64,000 nucleotides of DNA, taken from contig NZ_JAUOEL010000005.1 in assembly GCF_030540765.1 (NCBI RefSeq), positions 248,001-312,000 on the forward strand. Reading direction: 5' to 3'. The stretch comes from Flavivirga jejuensis. GTDB lineage: Bacteria; Bacteroidota; Bacteroidia; Flavobacteriales; Flavobacteriaceae. This document shows, in pieces, positions 53,283 through 63,334 of this stretch; position 1 is the stretch's first letter; every line of letters begins with the position of its first letter. The notes under the pieces are model-generated. The model saw nothing but the letters and a program-made list of their open reading frames with translations, had not been told where the DNA came from and did not search any database. Position numbers and translations under genes: made by a program.

Positions 53283-55004
53283 ATGGCAGTCAATAAAAAC
53301 GCATTAATTCGCTATAAAACCATAGATAAATGTCTTCAAAATGGCTTTAGAAAATGGACGCTTAATGACCTGATTGAAGCTGTTTCTGATGCGCTTTACG
53401 AATACGAAGGAAAAGATATAGATGTAAGTAAACGTACCGTGCAGTTAGACATCCAAATGATGCGTAGTGATAAGTTAGGGTATAATGCCCCCATTGTAGT
53501 TTACGACAGGAAGTTTTATAAGTATGAAGACGATAATTATAGCATTACGAATAGCCCTATTTCTAATCAGGATTTAACCAAATTATCTGAAGCCGTGTCG
53601 TTTTTAAAACAGTTTCAGGGTTTTTCTCATTTTACCGAATTGGGAAGTATGGTTCAAAAATTAGAAGATCATGTTTATACTCAAAAAACACAAGAGAAAT
53701 CATTAATAGACTTTGAAAAAAATGACAACTTAAAAGGCTTAAGATTTTTGGATGAACTCTACCAATTCATACTTAAAAAGGAAGCTATAGAAATCACATA
53801 TCAGTCATTTAAAGCACGGCAAGAAAGCACGTTTACTTATTATCCCTATTTGTTGAAAGAATTTAGAAATCGATGGTTTGTAATTGGACAACGCAAAAAA
53901 AATGAAGGCTTAATGAATTTAGCTTTAGATCGCATTGTATCCATTAAAAAAAGTGAGGAACCATTTGTTTTTGACTCCGATTTTAATTCTGAAACGTATT
54001 ATAAAAACGCAATTGGTGTTTCGGTAAGCCCTGGTTTAGAACCCGAAACGGTTTTGCTTTATATAAACCATAAACAGGCACCGTATGTACTCACAAAACC
54101 GTTTCATCATTCGCAAAAAGAAGTGAGTCGAGATAATTATGGAGTGACTATTTCTTTAGAGGTTCAATTGAATTTTGAATTAGAAAAAGAGATTTTAGGA
54201 TTAGGAGAAGGGGTAAAAGTTATTGCTCCCGAACGTTTAAAACGGCATATTAAAGAGCGGTTATGTGATGCTGTTGATGCTTACGAAACGGAAATTAATG
54301 ATAAAAACATGCGGACTATTGCAAAACGTCTAGAGTATAAAGGTTTTGGGATATTAAATCATGTGTATTCTAAGCGAGATATTAGAAAACTAAAAACGAG
54401 ATTAGATAATTATATTAAAGCTCATGACGAGCAAGCTTTTGGGATGCGGGAAGTGCTTAAAAAGATGCCTGAATTGAAAGAGTTATTATTCAACAGAAAT
54501 TTCAAGAAGCTTATAAAATCAATTGATAAGGATGTGTTTTTGACGAAGGCTGTTTATTTTGACAAGTCACCCAAAGATAATTGGTATGTGACTTGGCATC
54601 AGGACGTACCTATTAATGTTACGGAGAAAATAGAAACCAAAGATTTTGCCTCCTGGACCAATAAAAAAGGAGTGATTAGTGTTTGTCCTCCAGAAGCAAT
54701 TTCAAAAAACACCTTTTCAATGCGTATTCACTTAGATGATACAACGGTTAAAAATGGTGCATTAAGGGTGATTCCTGGTTCGCATAATAAACGATTGAAA
54801 GATGAAGAGATTACATTAATTAGTTCGAATTCTATTCCTTTTGTAAGCGAAGTGTCATCGGGAGGTGTTCAATTATTAAAACCATTATTGCTACATGCAT
54901 CGTCTGAAACTACAGTTCAAAAAAGACGTCGTGTTTTACATTTAGAATTTTCCTCAATTGAGTTACCTAACGGATTACAGTATGCTGAAAAAGAAATATT
55001 GTGA
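53283..55004 (+). CDS. WYL-domain transcription factor fused to a phytanoyl-CoA-dioxygenase-like domain
   Basis: A 573-residue fusion. Residues about 1-75 are a winged-helix-like region (NGFRKWTLNDLIEAVSDALY, then KRTVQLDIQMMRSDKLGYNAPI). Residues about 150-320 are a WYL sensor domain with extension (AIEITYQSFKARQEST, YPYLLKEFRNRWFVIGQRKK, LALDRIVSIKK). Residues about 345-570 are a PhyH-like Fe(II)/2-oxoglutarate fold with the HxD motif in VTWHQDVPI, PGSHNKRL, and a distal His and Arg in LLHASSETTVQKRR. WYL domains sense nucleic-acid-derived ligands in other systems. It is the best candidate for the factor binding the shared dyad. Confidence 0.9.
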   Translation: MAVNKNALIRYKTIDKCLQNGFRKWTLNDLIEAVSDALYEYEGKDIDVSKRTVQLDIQMMRSDKLGYNAPIVVYDRKFYKYEDDNYSITNSPISNQDLTKLSEAVSFLKQFQGFSHFTELGSMVQKLEDHVYTQKTQEKSLIDFEKNDNLKGLRFLDELYQFILKKEAIEITYQSFKARQESTFTYYPYLLKEFRNRWFVIGQRKKNEGLMNLALDRIVSIKKSEEPFVFDSDFNSETYYKNAIGVSVSPGLEPETVLLYINHKQAPYVLTKPFHHSQKEVSRDNYGVTISLEVQLNFELEKEILGLGEGVKVIAPERLKRHIKERLCDAVDAYETEINDKNMRTIAKRLEYKGFGILNHVYSKRDIRKLKTRLDNYIKAHDEQAFGMREVLKKMPELKELLFNRNFKKLIKSIDKDVFLTKAVYFDKSPKDNWYVTWHQDVPINVTEKIETKDFASWTNKKGVISVCPPEAISKNTFSMRIHLDDTTVKNGALRVIPGSHNKRLKDEEITLISSNSIPFVSEVSSGGVQLLKPLLLHASSETTVQKRRRVLHLEFSSIELPNGLQYAEKEIL

Positions 55005-55029
55005 GTGTTTTTTATTTATTAGATAATGT

Positions 55030-55326
55030 CTACGACATTGGTAATATCTCTATTACTTTTCCATAAACATTTTTAGTCCATCCGTTAATTCTTCCGTGAT
55101 TATTACCAATTAATAAACCACGCTTGTTGTTTTTTCCTTTCACAAGATGTGTAAAGCAATTGCCTCTAACTTTACAGTAAACAATATCTCCTGTTTTGCA
55201 ATCTTTCCATTGAATCGGTTGAAGTTTAACAGGTTGTTTAGATTTTAGTAGAGGTAACATAGAATTACCAGGTTCTTTTGAAATAATGGTTTCCCCATTT
55301 TGTAGTTTTTGAATTTTCCAATTCAT
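55030..55326 (-). CDS. Small S24/S26-like protein
   Basis: A 98-residue protein with the Ser-peptidase-like motif GNSMLPLLKSKQPV and later GDIVYCKVRGNCFTHLVKGK and LLIGNNHGRINGWTKNVYGKV, like the LexA/signal-peptidase beta fold. The Ser is at about residue 22 and a Lys in HLVKGKNNKRG may be the general base. It has no DNA-binding or membrane segment, so it is only the catalytic fold. It converges with the WYL gene (25 bp apart). Function unknown. Confidence 0.7.
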   Translation of the reverse strand: MNWKIQKLQNGETIISKEPGNSMLPLLKSKQPVKLQPIQWKDCKTGDIVYCKVRGNCFTHLVKGKNNKRGLLIGNNHGRINGWTKNVYGKVIEILPMS

Positions 55327-55345
55327 AATATTTAATTTTAAATGT

Positions 55346-55371
55346 TATGTATCGCATTATTGCCATACATA
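55346..55371. promoter_or_regulatory. Dyad upstream of the S24-like gene
   Basis: TATGTAT (55346-55352) and ATACATA (55365-55371) form a perfect 7-bp inverted repeat with a 12-nt spacer, 19 bp before the S24-like start codon. It may be an operator. It differs from the shared 19-bp dyad of the region. Confidence 0.3.
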
Positions 55372-55429
55372 GCCTTCAAAATTTATCAAAAGAACTTTTC
55401 AATGAACTAGTGCAAAGATATATAAATTA

Positions 55430-56341
55430 TCAAACTCGATTTAAAAAGATAGCTTTTCCTTTTTGAAGCGCAATATCATGCTCAAAAAATACAGTTTCTC
55501 CGTTCGAATCAGCTTCAATTAAATAGTAATTTCCCTTGTAGTAAGATTGTTTTACAATCGCTTTTAAATCAGATGTATCAACTACTTTTAATTGGTGGGC
55601 ATAAACAATGCCATTCGATTTTAATTCATTAAACTCACCAAAGAAGGAAGCTATCAATTTGTTTTCTGGATTTTCATATAACTGTTGAGGCGTGTTATTT
55701 GCTATAATTTTAGTGTCGTGTAATACGATCATGTTATCGGAATACGACAATACATCATCTTTATCATGAGTCGCAACAATACAGGTAATGTTTTTTTCTT
55801 TTAAGTATTTAAATAAGTTTCTACGTAAAGATTGCTTTTTAAAATTATCGATATGACTAAAAGGTTCGTCAAGTAAAATTATTTCAGGTTGTTTTGCAAT
55901 GGCTCTAGCTAAAGCAACACGTTGTTTTTGTCCACCGCTTAATTCTTTAACTTTCGTTTTAGCGAAAGGCTTTAATTCAACAACATCTAATAGTTCGTTG
56001 ATGCGTTCTTGTTTTTCTTCAGGATAGAAATTAGATAGGAAAGCACCAATATTTTCAGCAACAGTAATAAAAGGCATTAGGTCGAATTCCTGAGCCACAT
56101 ACTTCATGAATTCTGGACCAATGATAAGATTGTGTTTTGGCCCTAAGATTTCAGAGTCTTTCCAAAAAATGTGACCCTGGTCTAAATCGTAAGTACCATA
56201 AAGTAATTTTAAAAGGGTGCTTTTTCCTGAGCCACTTTCACCAATTATAGAAACATGATCACCTGTTTTTACAGTGAAATTTATGTCTTTTAAAACGACA
56301 GTTTTATTGTAATTAAAATAAATGTTTTTTACTTCGAGCAT
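55430..56341 (-). CDS. ABC transporter ATP-binding protein
   Basis: A 303-residue ATPase. Walker A is GESGSGKSTLLKLL, the Q-loop region VAQEFDLMPF, the signature ELSGGQKQRVALARA, Walker B IILLDEPF and the switch His ATHDKDD. A C-terminal beta extension of about 80 residues (from about 225) resembles the TOBE-like tail of PotA/FbpC-type importer ATPases. No permease gene is adjacent, so substrate is unknown. Confidence 0.9.
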   Translation of the reverse strand: MLEVKNIYFNYNKTVVLKDINFTVKTGDHVSIIGESGSGKSTLLKLLYGTYDLDQGHIFWKDSEILGPKHNLIIGPEFMKYVAQEFDLMPFITVAENIGAFLSNFYPEEKQERINELLDVVELKPFAKTKVKELSGGQKQRVALARAIAKQPEIILLDEPFSHIDNFKKQSLRRNLFKYLKEKNITCIVATHDKDDVLSYSDNMIVLHDTKIIANNTPQQLYENPENKLIASFFGEFNELKSNGIVYAHQLKVVDTSDLKAIVKQSYYKGNYYLIEADSNGETVFFEHDIALQKGKAIFLNRV

Positions 56342-56375
56342 TTGTAATTGTAAGCTGCAAAAATAGTATAAAAAA

Positions 56376-56507
56376 AGAGGGTGTCTAAAAAGTCTATAGA
56401 TTATCCTTTTGAGGACGATCTAAAAATGGGAACATATTAATATTTAGACATTCGAGTTTAAATGGATTCTTCATTTTATTCTGGATGCCACTTTTTAAAC
56501 CCCTTCC
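56376..56507. repeat. MITE-like repeat, copy 2 (inverted)
   Basis: The left end AGAGGGTGTCTAAAAAGT and the reverse complement of the right end (AAGGGGTTTAAAAAGTGGC) form imperfect terminal inverted repeats. Read on the minus strand it aligns with the copy at 29561-29690 over the first 31 positions after the terminal repeat and at both ends. It lies between the prolyl oligopeptidase and ABC ATPase genes and has no open frame. Confidence 0.6.
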
Positions 56508-56521
56508 TTTTAAATGAAGGT

Positions 56522-58597
56522 TTATAATATTAATCTTTTTCTTTCCCTATTATTTGGTAACACTTCAAAACCCATATTATATAATGTAAAACCATAAATA
56601 TCGGCATATTGCTCAATAATTTTACTAACGGGTGTTCCAGCTCCATGACCAGCATCAGTTTCAATACGTATTAATGTTGGGTTATTTCCTGTTTGCTTGC
56701 TTTGTAATTCGGCAGCAAACTTAAAACTGTGTGCAGGTACAACACGGTCATCATGGTCGCTAGTAGTTACTAATGTTGCGGGGTATTGTATGCCAGCTTT
56801 TACATTGTGTACTGGAGAATATCCTTTTAGGTATTCGAACATCTCTTTATTTTGTTCTGCCGTTCCATAATCATAAGCCCAACCTGCTCCAGCAGTAAAG
56901 GTGTGGTATCGTAGCATGTCTAATACGCCAACAGCAGGCAAAGCTACTTTAGCTAAATCTGGACGTTGCGTCATAATTACTCCAACTAATAAACCGCCGT
57001 TAGAGCCTCCTCTTATTGCTAAATAATTAGAAGTGGTATACTTATTTTCGATTAGATATTCCCCTGCGGCAATAAAGTCGTCAAATACATTTTGTTTTTT
57101 TAGTTGAGTTCCTGCATCATGCCATGCTTTACCGTATTCACCGCCACCTCTAAGATTCGGAACTGCTAAAATACCACCTTGCTCCATCCAAACCGCATTG
57201 GTAATGCTAAACGAAGGATTTAAACTAATATTGAATCCGCCGTAACCATAAAGTATGGTCGGATTTTTACCATGTAACTCAATGCCTTTTTTATGCGTAA
57301 TGATCATAGGGACTTTGGTGCCGTCTTTTGATGTGTAGAAAACTTGCTTACTTTCATAAGCATTGCTATTAAATTCTATAGATGGCTTCCAATACAATTC
57401 AGATTTACCTGTTTCAATATTCAATTTATAAATACTAGAAGGTGTGTTGTAGTTTGTAAAAGAATAATAGCTTGTTTTTTCTTCTTTTTTGCAGCCAAAA
57501 CCATTTACGCTTCCAACACCAGGTAATTTGATATCTCTAATTAACTTCCCGTTATAATCATATTGCATTACTTTAGAAATAGCGTCAACCATATATTCGG
57601 TAAAAAAGAAACCACCACCTTTTGATGGGATTAAAACATGATTCGTTTCTGGTATAAAATCCACCCAATTTTCTGGAGTAGGATTAGAGACATCTACGGT
57701 GACTATCTTTTTATTTGGCGCATCAAGATTTGTAACGATAAATAGTTTGCTGCCTTCATTTTCAATAATATAAGTATCACTATCTGTATGGTCTAAAACC
57801 GGAATTAATTTACTATTAGGAACAGAAAGATCTTTTATATACAATTTGTTTCCAGAGGTGGAGACACGAGGTGTAATAACTAAATAGGTATCATCTTCGG
57901 TTACGTTAGCATATATGTAACGGTGTTTTTCTTCTTGGGTGCCTCCAAAAATTAAGACATCCTCTTTTTGAGATGTTCCTAATTTATGATAGTATACCTT
58001 GTGTTGATCTGTTTTCGCTGAAAGCTCACTACCTTCAGGTTTATCATAGCTAGAATAGTAAAAGCCTTCGTTTTTATACCATGATATTTGTGTGAATTTG
58101 ACATCTATTAAGGTATCTTCTATGATTTCTTTAGTTTCGGTATTCATGATATGAATCTTTCTCCAGTCGCTACCTCCTTCAGAAATAGCATACGCTAAGA
58201 TACTTCCGTCTTTAGAAAAGCTTGCGGTATCTAATGATACTGTACCGTCTTCAGAAAAAGTATTAGGATCTAAAAAGGTTTCAGATGGACCATTCCCCTT
58301 TTTTCTATATAAAACGTATTGATTTTGTAGACCATCATTTTTATAAAAGTAAGTGTAATCACCTTCTACAAAAGGAGCACTTATTTTTTCGTAATTCCAT
58401 AAACTGGAAAGACGTTCTTTAAGGTCTTTTCTAAATGGGATGTTATCTAAATAACTATAGGTTGATTTGTTTTGAGTTTTCACCCAAGCTTCAGTTTCTT
58501 TACTTCTATCGTCTTCTAACCAACGATATGGATCTTTTACTTCAACACCAAAATAAGTATCTATGGTATCAATAGTTTTTGTTTCAGGATAGTTCAC
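56522..58597 (-). CDS. Prolyl oligopeptidase (S9A)
   Basis: A 691-residue enzyme from the GTG at 58597. It has the N-terminal [21 protein letters not shown], a beta-propeller domain, and the hydrolase with [12 protein letters not shown] (catalytic Ser), a later catalytic Asp in [12 protein letters not shown], and His in DAGHGAGTP. It cleaves proline-containing peptides. The frame stays open upstream and encodes a signal-like stretch ([20 protein letters not shown], to about 58663) with no ATG, GTG or TTG, so the true start may be lost or unusual and the protein may now be cytoplasmic. Confidence 0.93.
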   Translation of the reverse strand: MNYPETKTIDTIDTYFGVEVKDPYRWLEDDRSKETEAWVKTQNKSTYSYLDNIPFRKDLKERLSSLWNYEKISAPFVEGDYTYFYKNDGLQNQYVLYRKKGNGPSETFLDPNTFSEDGTVSLDTASFSKDGSILAYAISEGGSDWRKIHIMNTETKEIIEDTLIDVKFTQISWYKNEGFYYSSYDKPEGSELSAKTDQHKVYYHKLGTSQKEDVLIFGGTQEEKHRYIYANVTEDDTYLVITPRVSTSGNKLYIKDLSVPNSKLIPVLDHTDSDTYIIENEGSKLFIVTNLDAPNKKIVTVDVSNPTPENWVDFIPETNHVLIPSKGGGFFFTEYMVDAISKVMQYDYNGKLIRDIKLPGVGSVNGFGCKKEEKTSYYSFTNYNTPSSIYKLNIETGKSELYWKPSIEFNSNAYESKQVFYTSKDGTKVPMIITHKKGIELHGKNPTILYGYGGFNISLNPSFSITNAVWMEQGGILAVPNLRGGGEYGKAWHDAGTQLKKQNVFDDFIAAGEYLIENKYTTSNYLAIRGGSNGGLLVGVIMTQRPDLAKVALPAVGVLDMLRYHTFTAGAGWAYDYGTAEQNKEMFEYLKGYSPVHNVKAGIQYPATLVTTSDHDDRVVPAHSFKFAAELQSKQTGNNPTLIRIETDAGHGAGTPVSKIIEQYADIYGFTLYNMGFEVLPNNRERKRLIL

Positions 58598-58695
58598 AGC
58601 AATGTCTTTTTTACTAGCAATTAAAACGGTTAGAGATAAAAGGCTGACTATTAGTCTATTTATGGTTAGTAAATTTTAGATATGTCAAAAATAAA

Positions 58696-58724
58696 CAAAA
58701 AAGCCTCTGTAAAAACAGAAGCTT
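58696..58724 (-). terminator. Terminator after asd
   Basis: AAGCCTCTGT (58701-58710) pairs with ACAGAAGCTT (58715-58724, one mismatch-bulge). On the minus strand the stem runs into a T-run, 24 bp after the asd stop. Confidence 0.75.
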
Positions 58725-58748
58725 AGATTAGTCTAGAACAATTAAGGT

Positions 58749-59738
58749 CTACACTAAATTATTTTCAACCAAATATTCAGCTATTTGAATGGTATTTGTT
58801 GCGGCACCTTTACGTAAGTTATCTGCAACTATCCACATGTTTAGTGTGTTTGGTTGTGTTTCGTCTCTACGAATTCTACCTACAAATACCTCATCTTTAT
58901 TATGTGCATAAATAGGCATTGGATAAGTGTTCGTGTCTGTGTTATCCTGTACTATAACTCCAGGTGTTTCATGAAGCATTTTACGGACATCAGCTAAATC
59001 AAAATCACTTTCAAACTCTACATTTACAGATTCTGAATGTCCTCCTGCAGTAGGAATACGAACCGCAGTCGCAGTTACAGAAAATGTTTTGTCGTTAAAT
59101 ATCTTTTGTGGTTCTCGGGCTAACTTCATTTCCTCTTTAGTATATCCGTTTTCTAAAAACACATCACAATGCGGTAATGCATTTCTTCCAATAGGATAAG
59201 GATAAGCCATTTCGCCTTCAACTCCAGCTATTTCGTTTTCTAATTGTTTTACAGCTTTTACACCTGTACCAGAAACAGATTGGTATGTAGAAACGATAAC
59301 ACGTTTCATTTTATATTTTTTATGCAACGGTGCTAATGCCATAACCATTTGTATGGTAGAGCAATTAGGGTTTGCGATAATTTTATCTTCTTTAGTTAAC
59401 TCGTGAGCATTTATTTCTGGAACTACTAATTTTTTAGAAGGATCCATTCTCCAAGCTGAAGAATTATCAACTACTGTAGTGCCAACTTCTGCAAATTTAG
59501 GAGCCCATTCTATAGAGGTGTCCCCACCTGCAGAAAAAATAGCAATTTGAGGCTTTGCTGCAACAGCATCTGCTAAACCGATTATGGTATATTCGTTATT
59601 CTTATAGGTTAATTTTTTTCCAACCGAACGCTCGGACGCAACAAGTAATAATTCTGTAACAGGAAAATTACGTTCTTCTAATACCTTAAGCATCACTTCG
59701 CCAACCATACCAGTGGCTCCAACAACAGCTATTTTCAT
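58749..59738 (-). CDS. asd: Aspartate-semialdehyde dehydrogenase
   Basis: A 329-residue enzyme of the Lys/Thr/Met/diaminopimelate pathway. It has the nucleotide loop VVGATGMVGEVMLKVL, the catalytic Cys in IANPNCSTIQMV, the phosphate-site SGTGVKAVKQLENE and RIPTAGGHSESVNVEF with the active-site His. Length is normal. It is a single gene with terminators on both sides. Confidence 0.97.
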   Translation of the reverse strand: MKIAVVGATGMVGEVMLKVLEERNFPVTELLLVASERSVGKKLTYKNNEYTIIGLADAVAAKPQIAIFSAGGDTSIEWAPKFAEVGTTVVDNSSAWRMDPSKKLVVPEINAHELTKEDKIIANPNCSTIQMVMALAPLHKKYKMKRVIVSTYQSVSGTGVKAVKQLENEIAGVEGEMAYPYPIGRNALPHCDVFLENGYTKEEMKLAREPQKIFNDKTFSVTATAVRIPTAGGHSESVNVEFESDFDLADVRKMLHETPGVIVQDNTDTNTYPMPIYAHNKDEVFVGRIRRDETQPNTLNMWIVADNLRKGAATNTIQIAEYLVENNLV

Positions 59739-59803
59739 TTTTTTAATATTTAATAAATTTCTTAGAAAACAAAATTAAGTATTAATTCCATTTTAAAATC
59801 TAA

Positions 59804-59838
59804 AAAAAGACCTCATTTTTTAAAAATGAGGTCTTTTT
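59804..59838. terminator. Strong terminator between mscL and asd
   Basis: A 17-bp perfect stem (AAAAAGACCTCATTTTT with its complement) with a single-base loop carries A and T runs on both sides, downstream of mscL on the minus strand. Confidence 0.9.
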
Positions 59839-59876
59839 AACAACAAATAACACGATGTTATTTATTTAACAAACAG

Positions 59877-60278
59877 TTATTTTTTAAGCAAATCTCTTAT
59901 TTCTGCAAGTAAATCTTCTTGTGATGGTCCTGCTGGTGGAGCTGGTGCTTCCTCTTCTTTCTTCTTCATTTTGTTAACGCCTTTTACAATCATGAACATA
60001 ACAAATGCCACAATAATAAAGTCGATCACATTAGTTAAGAAAGCGCCCCAAAGTAAAGATACTTCGCCTTCTATAACGCCATCTGCATTGGCGATTCCTT
60101 CCTTAAGTACATATTTTAGATCTTTGAAATCTGCATTAAAAATTAAACCAATTAATGGGGATACAATGCCTCCTGTAAATGAAGCAACTACTTTATTAAA
60201 AGCGGCACCCATTACAAAACCGACAGCAATGTCGACTAAATTGCCTTTCATGGCAAAATCTTTAAACTCTTTAAGCAT
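59877..60278 (-). CDS. mscL: Large-conductance mechanosensitive channel
   Basis: A 133-residue channel. It has the N-terminal amphipathic helix MLKEFKDFAMKGNLVDIAVG, TM1 with GFVMGAAFNKVVASFTGGIV, a loop, TM2 (LTNVIDFIIVAFVMFMIVKGV) and the charged C-terminal helix. MscL releases solutes on osmotic downshock. Confidence 0.96.
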   Translation of the reverse strand: MLKEFKDFAMKGNLVDIAVGFVMGAAFNKVVASFTGGIVSPLIGLIFNADFKDLKYVLKEGIANADGVIEGEVSLLWGAFLTNVIDFIIVAFVMFMIVKGVNKMKKKEEEAPAPPAGPSQEDLLAEIRDLLKK

Positions 60279-60354
60279 AATTTTTAGTGTTTTTGGTTAA
60301 TTAATGACTAAAATAAGTAAAAAAAAGCTTAAAAGTTAACATTTGTTAAATATC

Positions 60355-61464
60355 TTATTTCAATAAAATACGCTTAACTCTTTGAGAAATAGATGTTATA
60401 AGTTCGTAAGAAATAGTATTCGTAGTTTCTGCTAAGTGTTCAGCTGTGGTATTGTTTTGGTCAAAAATAATGACTTCGTCACCTTCTTTACAATCTATGT
60501 TGGTAATATTAACCATAATCATATCCATACAAACATTACCAACAATAGGAGCTTGTTTCCCGTGTATAGTCACGAAACCTTTTCCATTGCCATATTGTCT
60601 GCCAATACCATCTGCATGACCAATAGGGAGTGTCGCTGTTTTTAAAAACGAGTTAGATTTAAAGGCTCTATTGTAGCCAACAGATTCTCCTTTTTCGATG
60701 TTATGAATTTGAGAAATTACTGTTTTTAAAGTGGCAATAGGCGTTAAGTTTTTATTCTCTTTTTCAGAATTCCCAAACCCATAAAGACCAATACCACTTC
60801 TAACCATATCAAAATGTGCATCAGGATAATTTAATATACCCGAAGTATTGCACATGTGAAGCATAGGTTTGTAATCTAGTTTCTCAATTATCTTTTTAGA
60901 AATAGTATTAAAGTTTGCAATTTGATGTAAAGTGAATTCTTTTTCATCTAGATCTTCACTAGCAGCTATATGGGAAAAGATAGATGTCACTTTTAAAGTG
61001 TCTGTTTTTTCTATTTCTGAAACGATATAATCGATGTCATTGTACTCAAAACCAAGTCTGTTTAAGCCCGTATTGAATTTTATATGAACAGGATAGTCGT
61101 TTTGTTTTTCTGCGGTGGCTATTTTAATAAATTCCTTTAAAATTTTCGCATTATATAAACTAGGCTCTAAGGAATGCGTTATCAATGCTTTTAAATTTAC
61201 AGCTTGCGGATGTAATACTAAAATAGGTTTTGTAATACCTGCTTTACGTAATGCAATGCCTTCTTGTGTGTATGCTACAGCAAAATAATCGACTCCTAAT
61301 GCTTCTAGGTAGTTTCCTATCTCGCAGGAATCACTTCCGTATCCAAAGGCCTTAACAACGGCTAAAAACTTGGTATTGTTTTGGAGTTTCGATTTTAGAT
61401 GCTCAAAATTATGTTTAAGTGCTTTTAAATCAATTTCAAGTACAGTTTCTTGCGTTTTAAGCAT
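60355..61464 (-). CDS. alr: Alanine racemase
   Basis: A 369-residue fold-type III PLP enzyme making D-Ala for peptidoglycan. The PLP Lys is in [12 protein letters not shown], with [23 protein letters not shown] and the C-terminal catalytic-Tyr region [10 protein letters not shown], then [11 protein letters not shown]. Its start overlaps the tdk stop by 8 bp, so translation is probably coupled. Confidence 0.96.
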   Translation of the reverse strand: MLKTQETVLEIDLKALKHNFEHLKSKLQNNTKFLAVVKAFGYGSDSCEIGNYLEALGVDYFAVAYTQEGIALRKAGITKPILVLHPQAVNLKALITHSLEPSLYNAKILKEFIKIATAEKQNDYPVHIKFNTGLNRLGFEYNDIDYIVSEIEKTDTLKVTSIFSHIAASEDLDEKEFTLHQIANFNTISKKIIEKLDYKPMLHMCNTSGILNYPDAHFDMVRSGIGLYGFGNSEKENKNLTPIATLKTVISQIHNIEKGESVGYNRAFKSNSFLKTATLPIGHADGIGRQYGNGKGFVTIHGKQAPIVGNVCMDMIMVNITNIDCKEGDEVIIFDQNNTTAEHLAETTNTISYELITSISQRVKRILLK

Positions 61465-62110
61465 TAGGACTTTGTTGGTTTGGTTTAGGAGTCACTTCTT
61501 CGGCGTCTTTTACCTTCATGTTTCTAACTTTATCTCGCATCATGGCTTTGTAATAAGCGGCTCTACTTAAGGGTTCATATTCATCGACTTCACCAATAAG
61601 GACTAAATTATCACTTTTAGCTTTACGATAACTGTATTGTGCTAAATTGCCAGTTCTAGTACATACTGCATGCACTTTTGTAACATAATCGGCCGTTGCC
61701 ATTAAAAAAGGCATAGGTCCGAAAGGATTTCCCTTAAAGTCCATATCAAGTCCAGCAACAATAACCCGAATGCCTTTATTTGCTAGGTCGTTACAAACCC
61801 GGATAATTTCGTCATCAAAAAATTGAGCTTCATCAATACCAATAACATCGCAACCATCAGCCAAAATTGGTATGTTAGCCGCGGCAGGGACAGGTGTGGA
61901 GCGAATTTCGTTAGCATCATGAGATACAACCATTTCTTCATTGTAGCGTACATCGACAGTAGGTTTAAAAATCTCTACTTTTTGCCTTGCAAATTGCGCA
62001 CGCTTAAGTCTGCGGATTAATTCTTCCGTTTTTCCAGAGAACATCGATCCACAGATAACTTCAATCCATCCAAATTGTTCTTTATGATTTACTGTATTTT
62101 CAAGAAACAT
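61457..62110 (-). CDS. tdk: Thymidine kinase
   Basis: A 217-residue type II thymidine kinase. The P-loop is [15 protein letters not shown], the Asp-Glu base IGIDEAQFF, the lasso-like [19 protein letters not shown] and the C-terminal YEPLSRAAY. It phosphorylates thymidine for salvage. It forms a two-gene unit with alr. Confidence 0.96.
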   Translation of the reverse strand: MFLENTVNHKEQFGWIEVICGSMFSGKTEELIRRLKRAQFARQKVEIFKPTVDVRYNEEMVVSHDANEIRSTPVPAAANIPILADGCDVIGIDEAQFFDDEIIRVCNDLANKGIRVIVAGLDMDFKGNPFGPMPFLMATADYVTKVHAVCTRTGNLAQYSYRKAKSDNLVLIGEVDEYEPLSRAAYYKAMMRDKVRNMKVKDAEEVTPKPNQQSPNA

Positions 62111-62213
62111 TTCGTAATTTTAGCACTAAAACAAAGCAATTATTTGTATAAAGGTGGCGCAAATTTATTAAAAATCAAAAGCCAAAATAGCAATAATTTA
62201 AAAATTATAAATA

Positions 62214-62957
62214 ATGAAGAGGAAGATAGAGTCGGAACTCATTAGTATAGCACATAGAATTCTTAAATTAAAAGGAAAAGAAGATGTTGTTAAAATGCAT
62301 GCAGAAGTGTCAGCTCTTTACGAAAAATTATCGGTGTTAAAGTTTGCAAATGAGAATTTTGAAGATGATATACCAATAATTGGGAGCGACTCATCCTTTT
62401 TTGGTATGTTAGATAAGGCATTTAACAATAAGGTTAGTGATACCGTTGAAATAGAGGACAAAATTTATATCAATCTTGATGAAGTTGAAGAGGATGATAT
62501 TATGGAGCCTGTTATGGAAAAAATTAAAGATATGGTGGCGCAAATGCCTCATGAAACTCAAGAAGTTGATACTCTTTTTGAAGAGGCCATTCCTAAACAA
62601 GATTATCATAAAGATGATTTAGAAGAGATTACAGAAGGGTATAAAGAAACACCAGTTTTTGAACCTGTTTCTAAGGCGCAGAAAGGAAAAGGAGATGATA
62701 AAAAAACGTTGAATGACATATTAAAAACGGGAGGATTTAACATTGGACTTAATGATAAAATTGCGTTTATAAAGCATTTATTTGATGGTAAAAATGAAGA
62801 TTATGATCGTGTGATATCTCAGTTAAATACGTCGGTTACTTTTAGTGATGCGAAGCATTTAATAGAAGACATTATAAAGCCCGATTATAATAATTGGGTT
62901 GATAAAGAAGAAATCGAAACGCGATTTATGCAAATTATTGAAAGTAAGTTTCAATAA
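62214..62957 (+). CDS. Conserved Bacteroidota hypothetical protein
   Basis: A 247-residue acidic protein. An N-terminal helix (IAHRILKLKGKEDVVKMHAE), a long acidic linker, and a C-terminal helical domain (LNDILKTGGFNIGLNDKIAF, then NTSVTFSDAKHLIEDIIKPD) are visible. Such proteins are typical of the phylum and usually located near rsmI/tdk, but I know no function. Confidence 0.85.
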   Translation: MKRKIESELISIAHRILKLKGKEDVVKMHAEVSALYEKLSVLKFANENFEDDIPIIGSDSSFFGMLDKAFNNKVSDTVEIEDKIYINLDEVEEDDIMEPVMEKIKDMVAQMPHETQEVDTLFEEAIPKQDYHKDDLEEITEGYKETPVFEPVSKAQKGKGDDKKTLNDILKTGGFNIGLNDKIAFIKHLFDGKNEDYDRVISQLNTSVTFSDAKHLIEDIIKPDYNNWVDKEEIETRFMQIIESKFQ

Positions 62958-62977
62958 AAACTCTCGACCATAGTCTG

Positions 62978-63334
62978 ATGAAAATAAACAAAATTTTATA
63001 TTGGATAAGCACCGTGCTCTTGTGTTTGTTAATGGGATATTCTGCCTCTATGTATTTTACAAGTACAGAAATGGTTAAAGGTTTTTTTGAAAACCTTAAT
63101 TACCCAACCTATGTGGTGATTCCTTTAGCTATATTAAAAGTTTTGGGTATAGCTATGATTTTATGGCGAAAAAGTACTTGGCTAACAGAATGGGCTTATG
63201 CTGGTTTTTTCTTTGATTTGGTATTGGCAACGGCAGCACATTATTATGCAGGAGATGGCATTGTAGGCTTTTCTCTTTATGGATTGCTACTAATTTTTCC
63301 ATCTTATTTTTTAGGAAAACAAATTAGAGATTAA
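62978..63334 (+). CDS. DoxX-like small membrane protein
   Basis: A 118-residue protein with four membrane helices (ILYWISTVLLCLLMGYSASM, YVVIPLAILKVLGIAMILW, WAYAGFFFDLVLATAAHYYA, GFSLYGLLLIFPSYFLG), as in the DoxX-like family. Its stop overlaps the rsmI start by one base. Function in this phylum is unclear. Confidence 0.85.
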   Translation: MKINKILYWISTVLLCLLMGYSASMYFTSTEMVKGFFENLNYPTYVVIPLAILKVLGIAMILWRKSTWLTEWAYAGFFFDLVLATAAHYYAGDGIVGFSLYGLLLIFPSYFLGKQIRD

